From contig PWHV01000035.1 of assembly GCA_003555025.1 (NCBI GenBank), positions 1 through 64,000 of the forward strand: a stretch of DNA of 64,000 nt, written 5' to 3'. Position numbers and translations under genes: made by a program. Source of the DNA: Methanomassiliicoccaceae archaeon (lineage in GTDB: Archaea > Thermoplasmatota > Thermoplasmata > Methanomassiliicoccales > Methanomethylophilaceae). Positions 18,534 through 27,893 of the stretch are shown here, in pieces (position 1 is the stretch's first letter; each line of letters opens with the position of its first letter). The notes under the pieces were generated by a model. It searched no databases and was not told where the DNA came from. It was given only the letters and a program-made list of their open reading frames with translations.

Positions 18534-19910
18534 ATGTCCGCCGACTGGACCGAGCTTTACCGGCCACGCAGCCTCTCCAAGGTCCTGGGCAACCCCAAGG
18601 CCGTGGAGGAGATGAGGAGATGGGCGGACTCCTGGGAAGGAGGGGGCCCCACCAAGCGGGCGCTGGTGCTCATGGGCCCGCCGGGAACCGGCAAGACGTC
18701 GGCGGCGCTGGCGCTGGCCGAGGAGCGGGGCTGGGGAGCGGTGGAGATGAACTCCTCCGACCAGCGCAGCGGGGACATCATCCGCGAGGTTGCTCTGCGC
18801 GGCTCCTATTCGAACACCTTCTCCGACAGCGGCGAGTACCTCAGCACCGATACCGGCGGGCGCAAGGTCATAATACTCGACGAGGCGGACAGCCTCTTCG
18901 GCCGCGAGGACAAGGGCGCGGTGCCCGCCATCGTAGAACTGGTGAAGAAGACCCTGCAGCCGGTGATACTCATAGTCAACGACTTCTACGCTCTGAGCCG
19001 GAAGAGCTCGAGCATAAAGACCCATACCCTGCAGGTGAAGTTCTATCGCCCCCGCGCCTCCCAGACCGTGCCGCTGTTGGCGGCCATCGCCCGCGACCAG
19101 GGCATCGGCTTCGATGAGGGGGCGCTCCATGCCATCGCCGAGAACTCCGAGGGCGACATCCGCGCCGCCGTCCGCGACCTTCAATCGCTGGCCTCGGGAA
19201 GGGAGCGCCTGACCGTCGATGATGTGCAGCATCTCTCCGAGCGCAGCTCCCGGTCCGACATGTTCGGCCTGATGGCGGCGGTGCTGCGCGGCAGCGACCC
19301 CGCGAAGGCCAGGCGGGCGATGTCCGAGGTGGACGAGACGCCGGAGACGGTGATCCTGTGGATGGACGAGAACATGCCCCGCGACTATCGCGAGCCCGGG
19401 GACCTCATGAGGGGCTACGAGAGGCTGTCCCGCGCCGACATCTACCTCGGCAGGGTGAGGCGCAGGCAGTACTACGGGTTCTGGGCCTACGCCAGCGCCA
19501 TGATGTCCTTCGGCCTCAACGAGGCCAGGCACGGCAAGCCCGCCGCCCGCGAACGCTTCCGCTTCCCCTCCTATCTGATGAGCATGTCCCGCAGCAAGTC
19601 GTCGAGGGCGATGAAGAACGCCCTCGCCGCCAAGGTCGGCCGCCACTGCCACCGCTCTGCCTCGCAGTCCCGGCAGGACATACTGCCCTCGTTGTCGCTG
19701 ATGATGCGCCACTCCCTCCCGCTGCGGTCCTCGATGGCCAAGTCCCTGGAGCTGGACGCCGAGGAGCTGGCTTTTCTGCTGGACTCCCCGGTGGACTCCG
19801 AGGAGGTCAAGTCGGCCCTTTCGGAGGCGCCCGTCGAGCAAAAGCAACAGCCCGCCGCGGCCAAGCGTAAGGAGGAGCCGCGGCCGCAGAGGAACCTCTT
19901 CGAATTCTAG
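18534..19910 (+). CDS. rfcL: replication factor C large subunit
   Basis: Clamp loader subunit that with RFC small subunits opens PCNA onto primed DNA. Seen: the N-terminal WTELYRPRSLSKVLGN, Walker A GPPGTGKTS (about 48-56), sensor-region NSSDQRS, Walker B IILDEADSLFG (about 112-122), GDIRAAVRDLQ (sensor 2), the helical collar, then a charged low-complexity end finishing in QRNLFEF, a PCNA-interacting (PIP) box. 458 residues fits archaeal RFC-L. Starts 54 bases after the zinc-ribbon gene and is followed by taw1 after eight bases, so an operon is likely. Confidence 0.95.
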   Translation: MSADWTELYRPRSLSKVLGNPKAVEEMRRWADSWEGGGPTKRALVLMGPPGTGKTSAALALAEERGWGAVEMNSSDQRSGDIIREVALRGSYSNTFSDSGEYLSTDTGGRKVIILDEADSLFGREDKGAVPAIVELVKKTLQPVILIVNDFYALSRKSSSIKTHTLQVKFYRPRASQTVPLLAAIARDQGIGFDEGALHAIAENSEGDIRAAVRDLQSLASGRERLTVDDVQHLSERSSRSDMFGLMAAVLRGSDPAKARRAMSEVDETPETVILWMDENMPRDYREPGDLMRGYERLSRADIYLGRVRRRQYYGFWAYASAMMSFGLNEARHGKPAARERFRFPSYLMSMSRSKSSRAMKNALAAKVGRHCHRSASQSRQDILPSLSLMMRHSLPLRSSMAKSLELDAEELAFLLDSPVDSEEVKSALSEAPVEQKQQPAAAKRKEEPRPQRNLFEF

Positions 19911-19918
19911 GTGATCGC

Positions 19919-20845
19919 ATGGACGAGCAATACCGCCGGCTGCTGCTGAAGCAGCAATACCGACTGCACAACGACCACGCGGCGGTGAAGCTCTGCCACT
20001 GGATGAGGCAGAGCCTGCTGCACGGGAGGAACTGCTACAAGCAGGACTTCTACGGGATAAACAGCCACCGCTGCCTGCAGATATCCCCCGCCATCAACCA
20101 GTGCGAGCACATGTGCCTTTTCTGCTGGCGCACCCAGGGCCACGACTTCGACGTCGAGGAATGGGCGGAGCCGGCGGAGATGCTGGACGCGCTCATAGAG
20201 CATCAACGCAAACTCATCACCGGCTTCAATGGCGACCAACGCTGCTCCGCCGAGAGGTACGAGGAGGCCCGCGACCCCGACATGGTGGCATTGTCGCTGG
20301 CGGGGGAGCCGGTCCTCTACCCGAAGATATCGGATCTGCTGGAGGAGTGCCACCGCCGGGGCATGACCACCTTTCTGGTGACCAACGGCGTGAACCCTGA
20401 CGTGCTGGAGGCCATGGACACTCTGCCGAGGCAGCTCTATGTGACGGTGGCGGCCCCCAATGAGAAGGTCTACAAGGAGGTCTGCCGCCCCAAGATAGCC
20501 GACGGCTGGGAGCGGTTGATGCGCACCCTCGACCTCCTCCCGTCGCTGGACACCCGCAAGGTGATAAGACACACATTGGCCAAAGGCCTCAACCTCGGCT
20601 GGGCGGAGGAGTACGGCCGTCTCGACCTCCGATCGCAGGCGGGGATGGTGGAGACCAAAGGCTACGTCTTCGTGGGCGGTTCGCGGCAGCGGCTATCGCT
20701 CTCCAACATGCCCTCCCACCAGGAGATAATGGATTTCGCGGCGGAGATGGCGCCGATGCTGGGGATGGACATCGTGCGCGAGAAGGCCGACAGCCGGGTG
20801 GCGCTGCTCGCCAAAGAGGGAGTGGAGCCGAGGATCGTCACTTGA
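19919..20845 (+). CDS. taw1: 4-demethylwyosine synthase (tRNA-Phe guanosine-37 modification)
   Basis: Radical SAM enzyme (TYW1/Taw1) that condenses pyruvate with N1-methylguanosine-37 of tRNA-Phe to form the wyosine tricyclic base. Seen: radical-SAM cluster motif CEHMCLFCWR (about 62-71, CxxxCxxC), an additional N-terminal cysteine region (LCHWM, NCYKQDFYGI, HRCLQI) matching the second cluster of the family, LSLAGEPVLYPKI, TFLVTNG and the C-terminal KGYVFVGGSR. 308 residues is normal for the archaeal form, which lacks the flavodoxin domain of eukaryotic TYW1. Its last 8 bases overlap the end of the convergent aCPSF1 gene. Confidence 0.92.
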   Translation: MDEQYRRLLLKQQYRLHNDHAAVKLCHWMRQSLLHGRNCYKQDFYGINSHRCLQISPAINQCEHMCLFCWRTQGHDFDVEEWAEPAEMLDALIEHQRKLITGFNGDQRCSAERYEEARDPDMVALSLAGEPVLYPKISDLLEECHRRGMTTFLVTNGVNPDVLEAMDTLPRQLYVTVAAPNEKVYKEVCRPKIADGWERLMRTLDLLPSLDTRKVIRHTLAKGLNLGWAEEYGRLDLRSQAGMVETKGYVFVGGSRQRLSLSNMPSHQEIMDFAAEMAPMLGMDIVREKADSRVALLAKEGVEPRIVT

Positions 20846-22745
20846 GCCGGATGGTCTCGAGGTTGAGCGGGGCCCTGGTCTCGATCTTGTACTTCTTGTA
20901 GATGGCCGAGGCGAGCTCGGTGCACTTGCGGTCCTCGCCGTGGCCGATGATGACCCTCTCCGGCTTGTTATCCAGCGAGCCGATGAAGTTCATCAGCTGG
21001 CGGCGGTCGGAGTGGCCGGAGAAGCCGTCAATCGTCTCGGAGTTTATCTTCACGTTGAGCGTGAGCGAGCCGCCGCGGTCGCTGATGGTGACATCCTTAC
21101 GGCCGCGCTGGATCATCCTGCCCACCGTGCCCTCGGCCTGATAGCCCACGAAGAGCAGCCAGTTCATCGGGTTGTCCGCCCAGGCGCGGAAGTACTCCAT
21201 CACCGGTCCGCCGTTCATCATGCCGCTGGTGGCGAGCACGATGCACGGGTCGGGCGAGTGGCAGATGTTTTCCCGCATCTCGCGGCTGTCGACGCGCTTG
21301 AACATATCCGAGAGGAAGGGGTTCTCCCCGTGCTGGAATATCTGCGTGCGCAACTGGCTGTTCAGGTACTCGGGGTAGGCGGTATGGATGGCGGTGGCCT
21401 CCCATATCATCCCGTCCAGGTAGACGGGGCATTGGGGGATCTTTCCGCTGCGCATCATCTCCTCGATGACCAGCATCACCTCCTGAGACCTGCCCACCGC
21501 GAACACCGGTATCAGCACCTTGCCACCTTTGCTGGTGGCGGTCTTCAGTATCTCGTGCAGACGTTCGGTGGCCTCCGCCCGTGAGGGCTGGATGTCGCCG
21601 TTTCCGCCGTAGGTCGCCTCGATGACGAGGGTCTCCAGGCGGGGGAAGCGGTTCATGGCGGCGTTGAACAGCCACGACCTCTCGAACTTGGTGTCGCCGG
21701 TGAAGCCGACGTTGTACAGCCCATCGCCGATGTGGAAGTGGGCGATGGCCGAGCCGAGGATGTGGCCGGCGTTCTGGAGCGTGAGGCGGATGTCGGGGGC
21801 GATGTCGGTGGTCTCCCCGTACTTCAGGGGTATGGTGTGCAGCACCACGTCGCGGATGTGCGACGACTCGTAGGCGCTCTTTTTCCCCTCCCCGTAGGAG
21901 ACCTTGATGTTGTCTATCTGCAGCATGGACATCAGGTCGCGGCTGGGTGGGGTGCAGTAGACCGGCCCGTCGTAACCGTACTTGAAAAGCACCGGCAGCA
22001 GGCCGCAGTGGTCCAGATGGGCGTGGGTTATCACCACCGCGTCGATGGAGTCCAGCGGTTGCATCTCCGGCACGCTGAAATAGGGCACGGAATCGCTCTT
22101 GGAGGGGTCGAGGCCGCAGTCGATGAGGATGCGGCTCTCCTTGGTCTGCAGCAGGCTGGCGCTGCGGCCCACCTGGCGGAATCCGCCCAGGGCGGTGACC
22201 CGAATCCATTGCTCCCCGTCTAGGGTGGGGCGGGCGATGCGGCGTCCCACCTTCTTGAGGAACTCCTTGCGGTCGTCGTGGTGGTGGCGCAGGTAGCTGC
22301 GCACGTCGGAGACCGTCTTCGAGGGTATGGGGGGAGAGCGGACCACCTTGGGTGCCCAGCCCACCTCCTTCTTGATCTCGTTGAGCAGGGTCCCCTGCTT
22401 GCCGATGACCATGCCGGGGGCGACCGCCTCGACAGTGACCTCTCCGGTATCATGCTCGAAATAGATGTCGGTGATCTCCGCCTCCGCTGGCGCCATCTCT
22501 CGTATCTTGGCCTCAACCTCCTCGGGGTCGGCGAGCATGGACGGGTCGGGCCTGACGGCCACTCTGCGGCGCAGGTTCTGGGCGAGCTTCTTCACCACGT
22601 TGTTGTTGGACGCGAACTTCTCCAGGTCGGTGGTGTAGATCACGACCACCGAGCCCTCGAACTCTATACCCGTTATGTTTATGTCATCGGGTACGATCCT
22701 TCGCACCTGTTCGCGCTGTTTTTCAAAAATCCTTTCTGCGTTCAT
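20838..22745 (-). CDS. aCPSF1 (FttA), KH-domain beta-CASP ribonuclease
   Basis: Archaeal homologue of CPSF73 that cleaves nascent RNA downstream of U-rich sites and terminates transcription. Seen: two N-terminal KH-type domains (about 1-150, with PGMVIGKQGTLLNEI), metallo-beta-lactamase motif HAHLDHCG (about 242-249), SGHSD/DGMI motifs, the beta-CASP insertion, and GHGEDRKC near the end, all characteristic of aCPSF1. 635 residues matches the family. It lies 61 bases behind psmB on the same strand and is likely co-transcribed. The gene has no obvious SD; its ATG is supported by the KH start MNAERIFEKQREQVRRIVP. Confidence 0.95.
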   Translation of the reverse strand: MNAERIFEKQREQVRRIVPDDINITGIEFEGSVVVIYTTDLEKFASNNNVVKKLAQNLRRRVAVRPDPSMLADPEEVEAKIREMAPAEAEITDIYFEHDTGEVTVEAVAPGMVIGKQGTLLNEIKKEVGWAPKVVRSPPIPSKTVSDVRSYLRHHHDDRKEFLKKVGRRIARPTLDGEQWIRVTALGGFRQVGRSASLLQTKESRILIDCGLDPSKSDSVPYFSVPEMQPLDSIDAVVITHAHLDHCGLLPVLFKYGYDGPVYCTPPSRDLMSMLQIDNIKVSYGEGKKSAYESSHIRDVVLHTIPLKYGETTDIAPDIRLTLQNAGHILGSAIAHFHIGDGLYNVGFTGDTKFERSWLFNAAMNRFPRLETLVIEATYGGNGDIQPSRAEATERLHEILKTATSKGGKVLIPVFAVGRSQEVMLVIEEMMRSGKIPQCPVYLDGMIWEATAIHTAYPEYLNSQLRTQIFQHGENPFLSDMFKRVDSREMRENICHSPDPCIVLATSGMMNGGPVMEYFRAWADNPMNWLLFVGYQAEGTVGRMIQRGRKDVTISDRGGSLTLNVKINSETIDGFSGHSDRRQLMNFIGSLDNKPERVIIGHGEDRKCTELASAIYKKYKIETRAPLNLETIRLK

Positions 22746-22806
22746 GGGGAAAACCCGCTCTCGGATAGGTAAAGAAAAGGGAAGGGGTGAGAGCCAGGGG
22801 ACATCC

Positions 22807-23439
22807 TCAGTTGGGATATCTGTAGCCCAGCTCCCCCGCCCGTGTCTTCAGGTCATCTTCGGGGACCTCTTGGAAACCCTTTCCGTTTATGGTGGCGACG
22901 GCCATGCCGTTGCCGCTGCCGGCGTCGCGGCTCATGGAGGCGTTCAGGCAGCTTATCGCCAGGTCGACGCCACCCTCCAGGGTGAGGTCGTTGCGGTAGT
23001 TCTGCTCCAGCACGCCGAGCGACAGTATCGATCCAGAGCCTACTGAAACATAGGAATCCTCGATGCATCCTCCGGCGCCGTCGATGCTGAACACATGACC
23101 GCCCTCGGCGTCCCATCCGCCGATTATCAGGCCTACGTAGAAGCCGTTGCGCACGATGTTCGCCACGAGGGTGGAAGCGGCCCGGACGCTCATGCCGCCG
23201 CCCCTCTTCAGGCGGTACAGCTGAACCTCGGCCTTTATGAATCGTGTGATCAACTGGGCGTGCCCCACCACTCCAGCGGTGGTAAGGCCTATGTTATCAT
23301 CAATTTTGAAGACCTTCTGAACGTCCTTGTGGGCGATCAGGTGGCCCATGGTGGCCCTCTTCTCGGAGGCCAGTACGACCCCCTCCTTGGTAACGATGCC
23401 GATGGTAGTGGTCCCGGTCTTCATTATGTTATCGTCCAT
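22807..23439 (-). CDS. psmB: 20S proteasome beta subunit
   Basis: Catalytic subunit of the archaeal 20S proteasome. Seen: short propeptide MDDNIMKTG followed by TTTIGIVTK, so self-cleavage exposes the nucleophilic Thr10; Glu at mature position 17 (SEKRAT) and Lys at 33 (QKVFK); SGSGS-like VGSGSILSLG and the C-terminal RDAGSGNGM. The ATG chosen gives this canonical short propeptide; a longer frame upstream is likely untranslated. TTTAAATA near 23508-23515 on the minus strand is the promoter TATA box. 210 residues as expected. Confidence 0.95.
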   Translation of the reverse strand: MDDNIMKTGTTTIGIVTKEGVVLASEKRATMGHLIAHKDVQKVFKIDDNIGLTTAGVVGHAQLITRFIKAEVQLYRLKRGGGMSVRAASTLVANIVRNGFYVGLIIGGWDAEGGHVFSIDGAGGCIEDSYVSVGSGSILSLGVLEQNYRNDLTLEGGVDLAISCLNASMSRDAGSGNGMAVATINGKGFQEVPEDDLKTRAGELGYRYPN

Positions 23440-23682
23440 TATTGCACCATCCAAAAGATTTCGTAAAAGGTGAATTGAGAAATTCGTTCCGTTGATTATT
23501 GCCAGTCTATTTAAACCTTTTTGAATCACCTTTCAGGACCAGTGTCCTCTCCGCTCCGGACCCCCATCATATTAATATGCCACGAGCTGATACCTTTTAC
23601 GGGGCGGGTAGCGTATAAGTCCTCTCCTGATAATGCACTGGAGATGACTGTGCTCCAAAATCAAAATACGGAAGGCCTCGCG

Positions 23683-24225
23683 TCAGGACCTCTTGTTCCT
23701 GCCCGCCTCACCTCTTCTGTCCATCCGTAGCGCCATGCTGTCGTAGAAGTACATCATCAGAAAGGCCAGACCGGCGCCGGCGGCGGTGCCGGTGACGAAC
23801 CTTATGGCGTTGGTGGACTCGTAATCAGTGAAGAGCTGGACCCCGCCGTCGATGACGGTAGGGGCGCCGAGGGCGATTATCGCCCACAATGGAGCCCGGC
23901 GAGGCACCAGCACCAAGGCCAGGAATCCCATGGGAACTCCCAGGAAAAGTCCGGCGTCGCGGGCGCAGACTGGCATCTGGTTACCGTTGAGGATGAGCGA
24001 GCGCTCCTCCTTCTGGTGGCAGAGGAGGTCTCCCGTCTGGTAGACTAGCGAGCTCAGCGGGTCTAGGCCCTTCCATATCCCGGCATGGTCTATGGTCCCG
24101 GTCCCTCCGCTCAGGCCGGTTATGGTCCCGGGGGCGCTGAGGAAGGGCGTGACGAATATAAGAAGAGCCAACACTCCGAAGATCAACAACAGCGTACGCT
24201 CCGGCCGCGGCTCCTCCTCTTTCAT
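23683..24225 (-). CDS. DUF2085 membrane protein
   Basis: Membrane protein of 180 residues with about four hydrophobic helices. Seen: the family pattern CHQKEERSL followed by MPVCARDAGLFLGVPMG, the two conserved cysteine-containing blocks of DUF2085, and a PTVIDGGVQLF segment. Function is unestablished; family members occur widely in archaea and bacteria. It is separated from psmB by about 240 bases and has its own start ATG with no clear SD. The identity is secure, the role open. Confidence 0.8.
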   Translation of the reverse strand: MKEEEPRPERTLLLIFGVLALLIFVTPFLSAPGTITGLSGGTGTIDHAGIWKGLDPLSSLVYQTGDLLCHQKEERSLILNGNQMPVCARDAGLFLGVPMGFLALVLVPRRAPLWAIIALGAPTVIDGGVQLFTDYESTNAIRFVTGTAAGAGLAFLMMYFYDSMALRMDRRGEAGRNKRS

Positions 24226-24299
24226 CGTTTCGGTATCATCGCAGTGACGTATAACCGTTGTTGCGCAAATCAGATATCATAGCGGCGAGATGCGCAGCC

Positions 24300-24698
24300 A
24301 TGAGCGAATTGACGCCCCTGCTGAGGAGATTGAAGGACTTCCATGGCCATCTCGGCCCCTATGTGGTCATCGGCCACCGCATGGGCCTGGCGGCGAGGTC
24401 TGGGTTGGAGGGTCGGCTGCATTGCGAGGTGTTCTGCGGCACGAGACCGCCGCTGTCCTGCCTCATAGACGGCATCCAGTTCTCATCAGGATGCACCATG
24501 GGCAAGGGCAACATCTCCGTGGCGGGAGAGTCCGAGGCAAAGGCACTGTTCCGTGAGAGGGAGGGCGCTTCAATGGACATCGCGCTGCGGCCCGAGTTGC
24601 GTCGGCAGGTCGATAACGAGATGGGAGTCCGCGACGAGGAGGAGGCGGCCGCAGAGCTCGCCGAGATGACCGATAGCGAACTTTTCGTCATAGGCTGA
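24300..24698 (+). CDS. FmdE family protein
   Basis: Small protein (132 residues) of the FmdE family, whose members lie in some formylmethanofuran dehydrogenase operons of methanogens. Seen: FHGHLGPYVVIGHRMG, the conserved FHGH/GxxxxxG pattern, then CGTRPPLSCLIDGIQFSSGCTMGKGN with two metal-ligand-like Cys, which is the signature core. The C-terminal zinc ribbon of longer members is absent. No formylmethanofuran dehydrogenase gene lies nearby, so whether it serves that enzyme is uncertain. Its end overlaps the convergent Tad gene by 11 bases. Confidence 0.8.
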   Translation: MSELTPLLRRLKDFHGHLGPYVVIGHRMGLAARSGLEGRLHCEVFCGTRPPLSCLIDGIQFSSGCTMGKGNISVAGESEAKALFREREGASMDIALRPELRRQVDNEMGVRDEEEAAAELAEMTDSELFVIG

Positions 24699-26256
24699 GA
24701 AGGCCTCCCGACAGCGTCTGCCAGGAAAGCAGGAAGACCATCAGCGCCACCGGGGAGCGCAGAGCGGCGTTGTGCGCCACGCATGTCATGCCCTCCTCCC
24801 CGTTCAACCTGGCGCCGATCCACGACGTGAGAACCGCCAGCTCCACCAGGTAAAGGCCGGTGAGCAGCAGCGTCCATCCCCCCTCCGGGCCGCCTACGGC
24901 CAACGGCGATGCCAACGAGAGACCGATGCCCAATACCAAGGGGGCGAAAAGCAGGCTCGTCCCCGACATCATGTCGGTGAGGCTGCGCATCCGGTTCATG
25001 ACGTCCTCGCGGGACACGCGGCGCTGGTGAAGGTGCCTGCCCATCCTGATGCAGAGCTCCCCCGCTTGCGCCATGTCCTTCCTGGCGGCGCGGAACAGCG
25101 CTTGGTATGTGGCAACCGTTGACGGGGACATCCCCTCGAGGGCCGAACCGACCGCCTCTGCGGTTGACGACCTGCCCGCCCTCATGGAGTGGAGCAGTCC
25201 CCTCACCGCCGCGGACGATGCCTCCCCGTCAGGGAGGGAATGCCGCAGGGAGTCCTCCAGGCCTCTGCCAGAACGCAGGCCGTTCCCCAGGCGGACGAGG
25301 TTGCCCCCCAGCTCCTCCTCGGCGATGCCTCTTCTCCTCTCGGCGGCCACCTCCTTCCTGGTGGCCAATGCGGTCAGGGCGCATAGGGGAAGCGCCGCGG
25401 CCAGCAGCGCCGTGGCCGGAGTCGTACCGACGATGAACAGGGCGATGGCCGCGGCGATCACGGCCAGGAAGGGAAGCAAAGGCAGCGCCCCCGCCCGCGC
25501 CCTGGAGAGCGCCGGGCTCCGTGCCAGCACGCGCCGCATGTATAACGCCACCACGAAGGGCAGCCCGAGCACCCCCGCAAGCACCAGGGGCCCGTAGCCA
25601 GCGCCGCCGCCCATTCCCTGCCCCATCATCATCAAGGGAAGGAGTGAAACGCAGATGAGCGGAAGGATTATGCCGGCGGCGAACACCGTCATCGCCGGAA
25701 CCCCCAATGAGGACGCGTAACGGTCCAAGGCGGACCTCATACCATCGATTGAGATACGGTTGGCCTCCTCCACCAGCTCCGTGCGCTCCGTTCCCGGAGG
25801 ACCCTCCGAGGCCGCCACCAGCAACTGCATGGCGACCGCCAGCGGGCCTCCCCCTCGGAAAGCCGGCTCCCTGTCCAAGGCGTCCTTCGGCCCTGCGCAG
25901 CGACGGGTCTCAGCGCTCCACAGCAACCGCCGGAAATGGCGCGCGGACCTCAGCCCCTCGGCCTCAGCGACGAAGCGCATGGCCCCATGCAGATTCCCTC
26001 CTCCATGGAGGGCCACCGACATCAAGGCCACCAGCTCGGGGGCCTCCCTCCTCATGTCATCCTCGGGGTCCTCGGGGCTGAGCGTTCTCATCAGAGCGAG
26101 GGCCGCCAATGGAAGCACTGCCGCCGCCGGCAGGAGCAGCAGCACCGTCCTGGTCTCCAGCAGCAGGACGGCCGCCGCCATGAGAAGGGCGGACGGCAGC
26201 AATGCCCGCCAGGCTTCCCCGGGTGCCAGGCCTGAGGAGGAGGCCTCAGCTTCCAC
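24688..26256 (-). CDS. type II/IV secretion-type membrane platform protein (TadC/GspF-like)
   Basis: Membrane platform protein on which a pilus or fibre is assembled. Seen: 522 residues with two GspF/TadC-like regions (about 40-230 and 290-470), several hydrophobic segments (LLLLETRTVLL; PLICVSLLPLMMMG; FLAVIAAAIALF), and helices with RRFLLW-type and SRA-motif residues. The GTG start is chosen because it sits six bases after AGGAGG and overlaps the ATPase stop by 11 bases, a clear translational coupling. The last 11 bases overlap FmdE. With the ATPase it forms the motor-platform pair of an archaeal pilus or secretion system; what it assembles is unknown. Confidence 0.75.
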   Translation of the reverse strand: MEAEASSSGLAPGEAWRALLPSALLMAAAVLLLETRTVLLLLPAAAVLPLAALALMRTLSPEDPEDDMRREAPELVALMSVALHGGGNLHGAMRFVAEAEGLRSARHFRRLLWSAETRRCAGPKDALDREPAFRGGGPLAVAMQLLVAASEGPPGTERTELVEEANRISIDGMRSALDRYASSLGVPAMTVFAAGIILPLICVSLLPLMMMGQGMGGGAGYGPLVLAGVLGLPFVVALYMRRVLARSPALSRARAGALPLLPFLAVIAAAIALFIVGTTPATALLAAALPLCALTALATRKEVAAERRRGIAEEELGGNLVRLGNGLRSGRGLEDSLRHSLPDGEASSAAVRGLLHSMRAGRSSTAEAVGSALEGMSPSTVATYQALFRAARKDMAQAGELCIRMGRHLHQRRVSREDVMNRMRSLTDMMSGTSLLFAPLVLGIGLSLASPLAVGGPEGGWTLLLTGLYLVELAVLTSWIGARLNGEEGMTCVAHNAALRSPVALMVFLLSWQTLSGGLLSL

Positions 26257-27889
26257 CGGTCCTCCTGCGGAATAGCTCCGCGAACGTTGACGCCGCCTCT
26301 TCGGCCTGCAACGGGCCGCTGGCCATGGCGGTGGACAGGTGGTCGTTGGCGATACGCACCCATTGCGGCGACAGGGCATCGTCGTGGTCGGCGCCCGCAT
26401 CGCTGAGGAAGGCCCTGATCGACCTCCGCGCCTCCAGGTTCTCCATCACCTCGTCGGCGCCCATATCCCAGGCGGCGGCGATCCTCCGTATCGTCCTGCT
26501 GTCCGCTAGGCCGCGGGCCCAGCGGCCGTTCTCCAACAGGGGGTGGAATTCCCCGGGCGCAGAACCGGTCTCGGACAGCTCATCCAACCTGCGTCGCATC
26601 CTCTGCGTCCCCCGCGGGCGGCTCAAGGACATGCACAGCAGCACATCGGTGGCCATAAACGCCTCCGGGCTGACGCCGATGTCGTGCACCACTCGTTCAA
26701 ACACCGTGGAGGCGGACTCCCCGTGCATGGTGCCCATGACGGCGCTGCCCGCCCTGCCGGTCCGCATGCCCTCGTAGAGCGTTCTCACCTCCTCGCCCCT
26801 GACCTCGCCCACGATCAGCGCCGACTCGCCCATCCTCAGCGAGACGCGCAGCGCCTCCTGGGCGCGGGCGGCGCCAGTTCCCCCGCCGCCGTCGGCGAGC
26901 ATGGACTGCACCTTGTATCCCAAGGACTGCATGGCGTCCACAGGCAGCTCGCGGGTGTCCTCCAGGGCGAGGAGTCGCTGCGACAGGGGGAACTCGAACA
27001 TCGCCGCCGCCAGCACCGAGCTCTTGCCCGCGCCCCGCGGGCCGCAGACCATCATCGTCGACCTGCCGTCCACCAGCAGCGATATCAGCGCCGCCGCCTC
27101 GGCGTCCATGGTGCCGTTGCGGACCATCCTGGTCAAGGTCCACGGGCGCGATGAGTGCCGGCGGAGCGATAGGGCGGTCCCGGCCGGGCTCAGCGGCCTG
27201 CCCACCACGGTGGCCCGGGCCCCGCTGACGCCCATGTCGCACTCCATCATCGGCTGGGCCTCGGAGAAGGTCTGCCCGGAATCCTGGCAGAGACGGGACA
27301 CCACGTGCTCCATCTCGATCTCCTCCAGCAGTATGTTGCTGCGGCATCTCACCACGGAGTTGAATCCGCTGATCCCGTTCACCGTGACGTGGACGCGGTT
27401 GCGGCCGCAGGGCGCGTCCACGTAGACATCCTCGACATGCGGGTCCTCCAGCAGCGCCTCGAGGATGCCGTATCCCACTGTGTATCGGACCGCCAGTCGG
27501 CAGATCCTCTCCTCCATGGACGTATCAGTCGTCGCGCCGCTAGGCATCGCCGCCCGCGCCTGGGAGAGCATGTAGCCGCGGTCCGCCTCCGCTCCGGGAG
27601 GAGGGGTCTCCGCCCGTAAGGCGGCGAGCACGTCACCGAGGACGGAAGACTCCTCGGCGGAGAGGCGGTACTCGTGGGGATGCAGCACGTAGTCCACCTG
27701 CCCGTCGGAGGAGTTGCGTATGCTCACCTTGCCGCCCTCGGTCAGATAGGAGTCCACCTCCTCGCCGGCACCGGTCGACATTATCCACGCCTCCGAGAAC
27801 GAGGGCTTCTCCCGGGTGTTGCGGGCCACGAGCCTCTCCAGGGGCGCCGTGATCTCCGTTGGGCCCCTCCTACCTTGCAAAATCCTCAA
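26246..27889 (-). CDS. type II/IV secretion system (TadA/VirB11-like) ATPase
   Basis: Hexameric motor ATPase of pilus/secretion systems. Seen: an N-terminal region of about 150 residues, then ILEALLEDPHVEDVYVDAP (the Tad/VirB11 N-domain), Walker A GPRGAGKSS (about 283-291), the Asp box LALEDTRELPV, Walker B ALIVGEVRGEEVRTLYEGMRTG and the His box GTMHGESA. 547 residues. The most likely start is TTG preceded by GGGTGAG; the upstream gene ends four bases before. Partner of the membrane platform gene directly after it. Whether it powers a pilus or another export structure cannot be told from sequence. Confidence 0.85.
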   Translation of the reverse strand: MRILQGRRGPTEITAPLERLVARNTREKPSFSEAWIMSTGAGEEVDSYLTEGGKVSIRNSSDGQVDYVLHPHEYRLSAEESSVLGDVLAALRAETPPPGAEADRGYMLSQARAAMPSGATTDTSMEERICRLAVRYTVGYGILEALLEDPHVEDVYVDAPCGRNRVHVTVNGISGFNSVVRCRSNILLEEIEMEHVVSRLCQDSGQTFSEAQPMMECDMGVSGARATVVGRPLSPAGTALSLRRHSSRPWTLTRMVRNGTMDAEAAALISLLVDGRSTMMVCGPRGAGKSSVLAAAMFEFPLSQRLLALEDTRELPVDAMQSLGYKVQSMLADGGGGTGAARAQEALRVSLRMGESALIVGEVRGEEVRTLYEGMRTGRAGSAVMGTMHGESASTVFERVVHDIGVSPEAFMATDVLLCMSLSRPRGTQRMRRRLDELSETGSAPGEFHPLLENGRWARGLADSRTIRRIAAAWDMGADEVMENLEARRSIRAFLSDAGADHDDALSPQWVRIANDHLSTAMASGPLQAEEAASTFAELFRRRTGGS

Positions 27890-27893
27890 GATC

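Noticed and set aside
18414-19847. 477-codon antisense frame opposite rfcL
   Set aside because: Antisense of a firmly identified gene; no family match.
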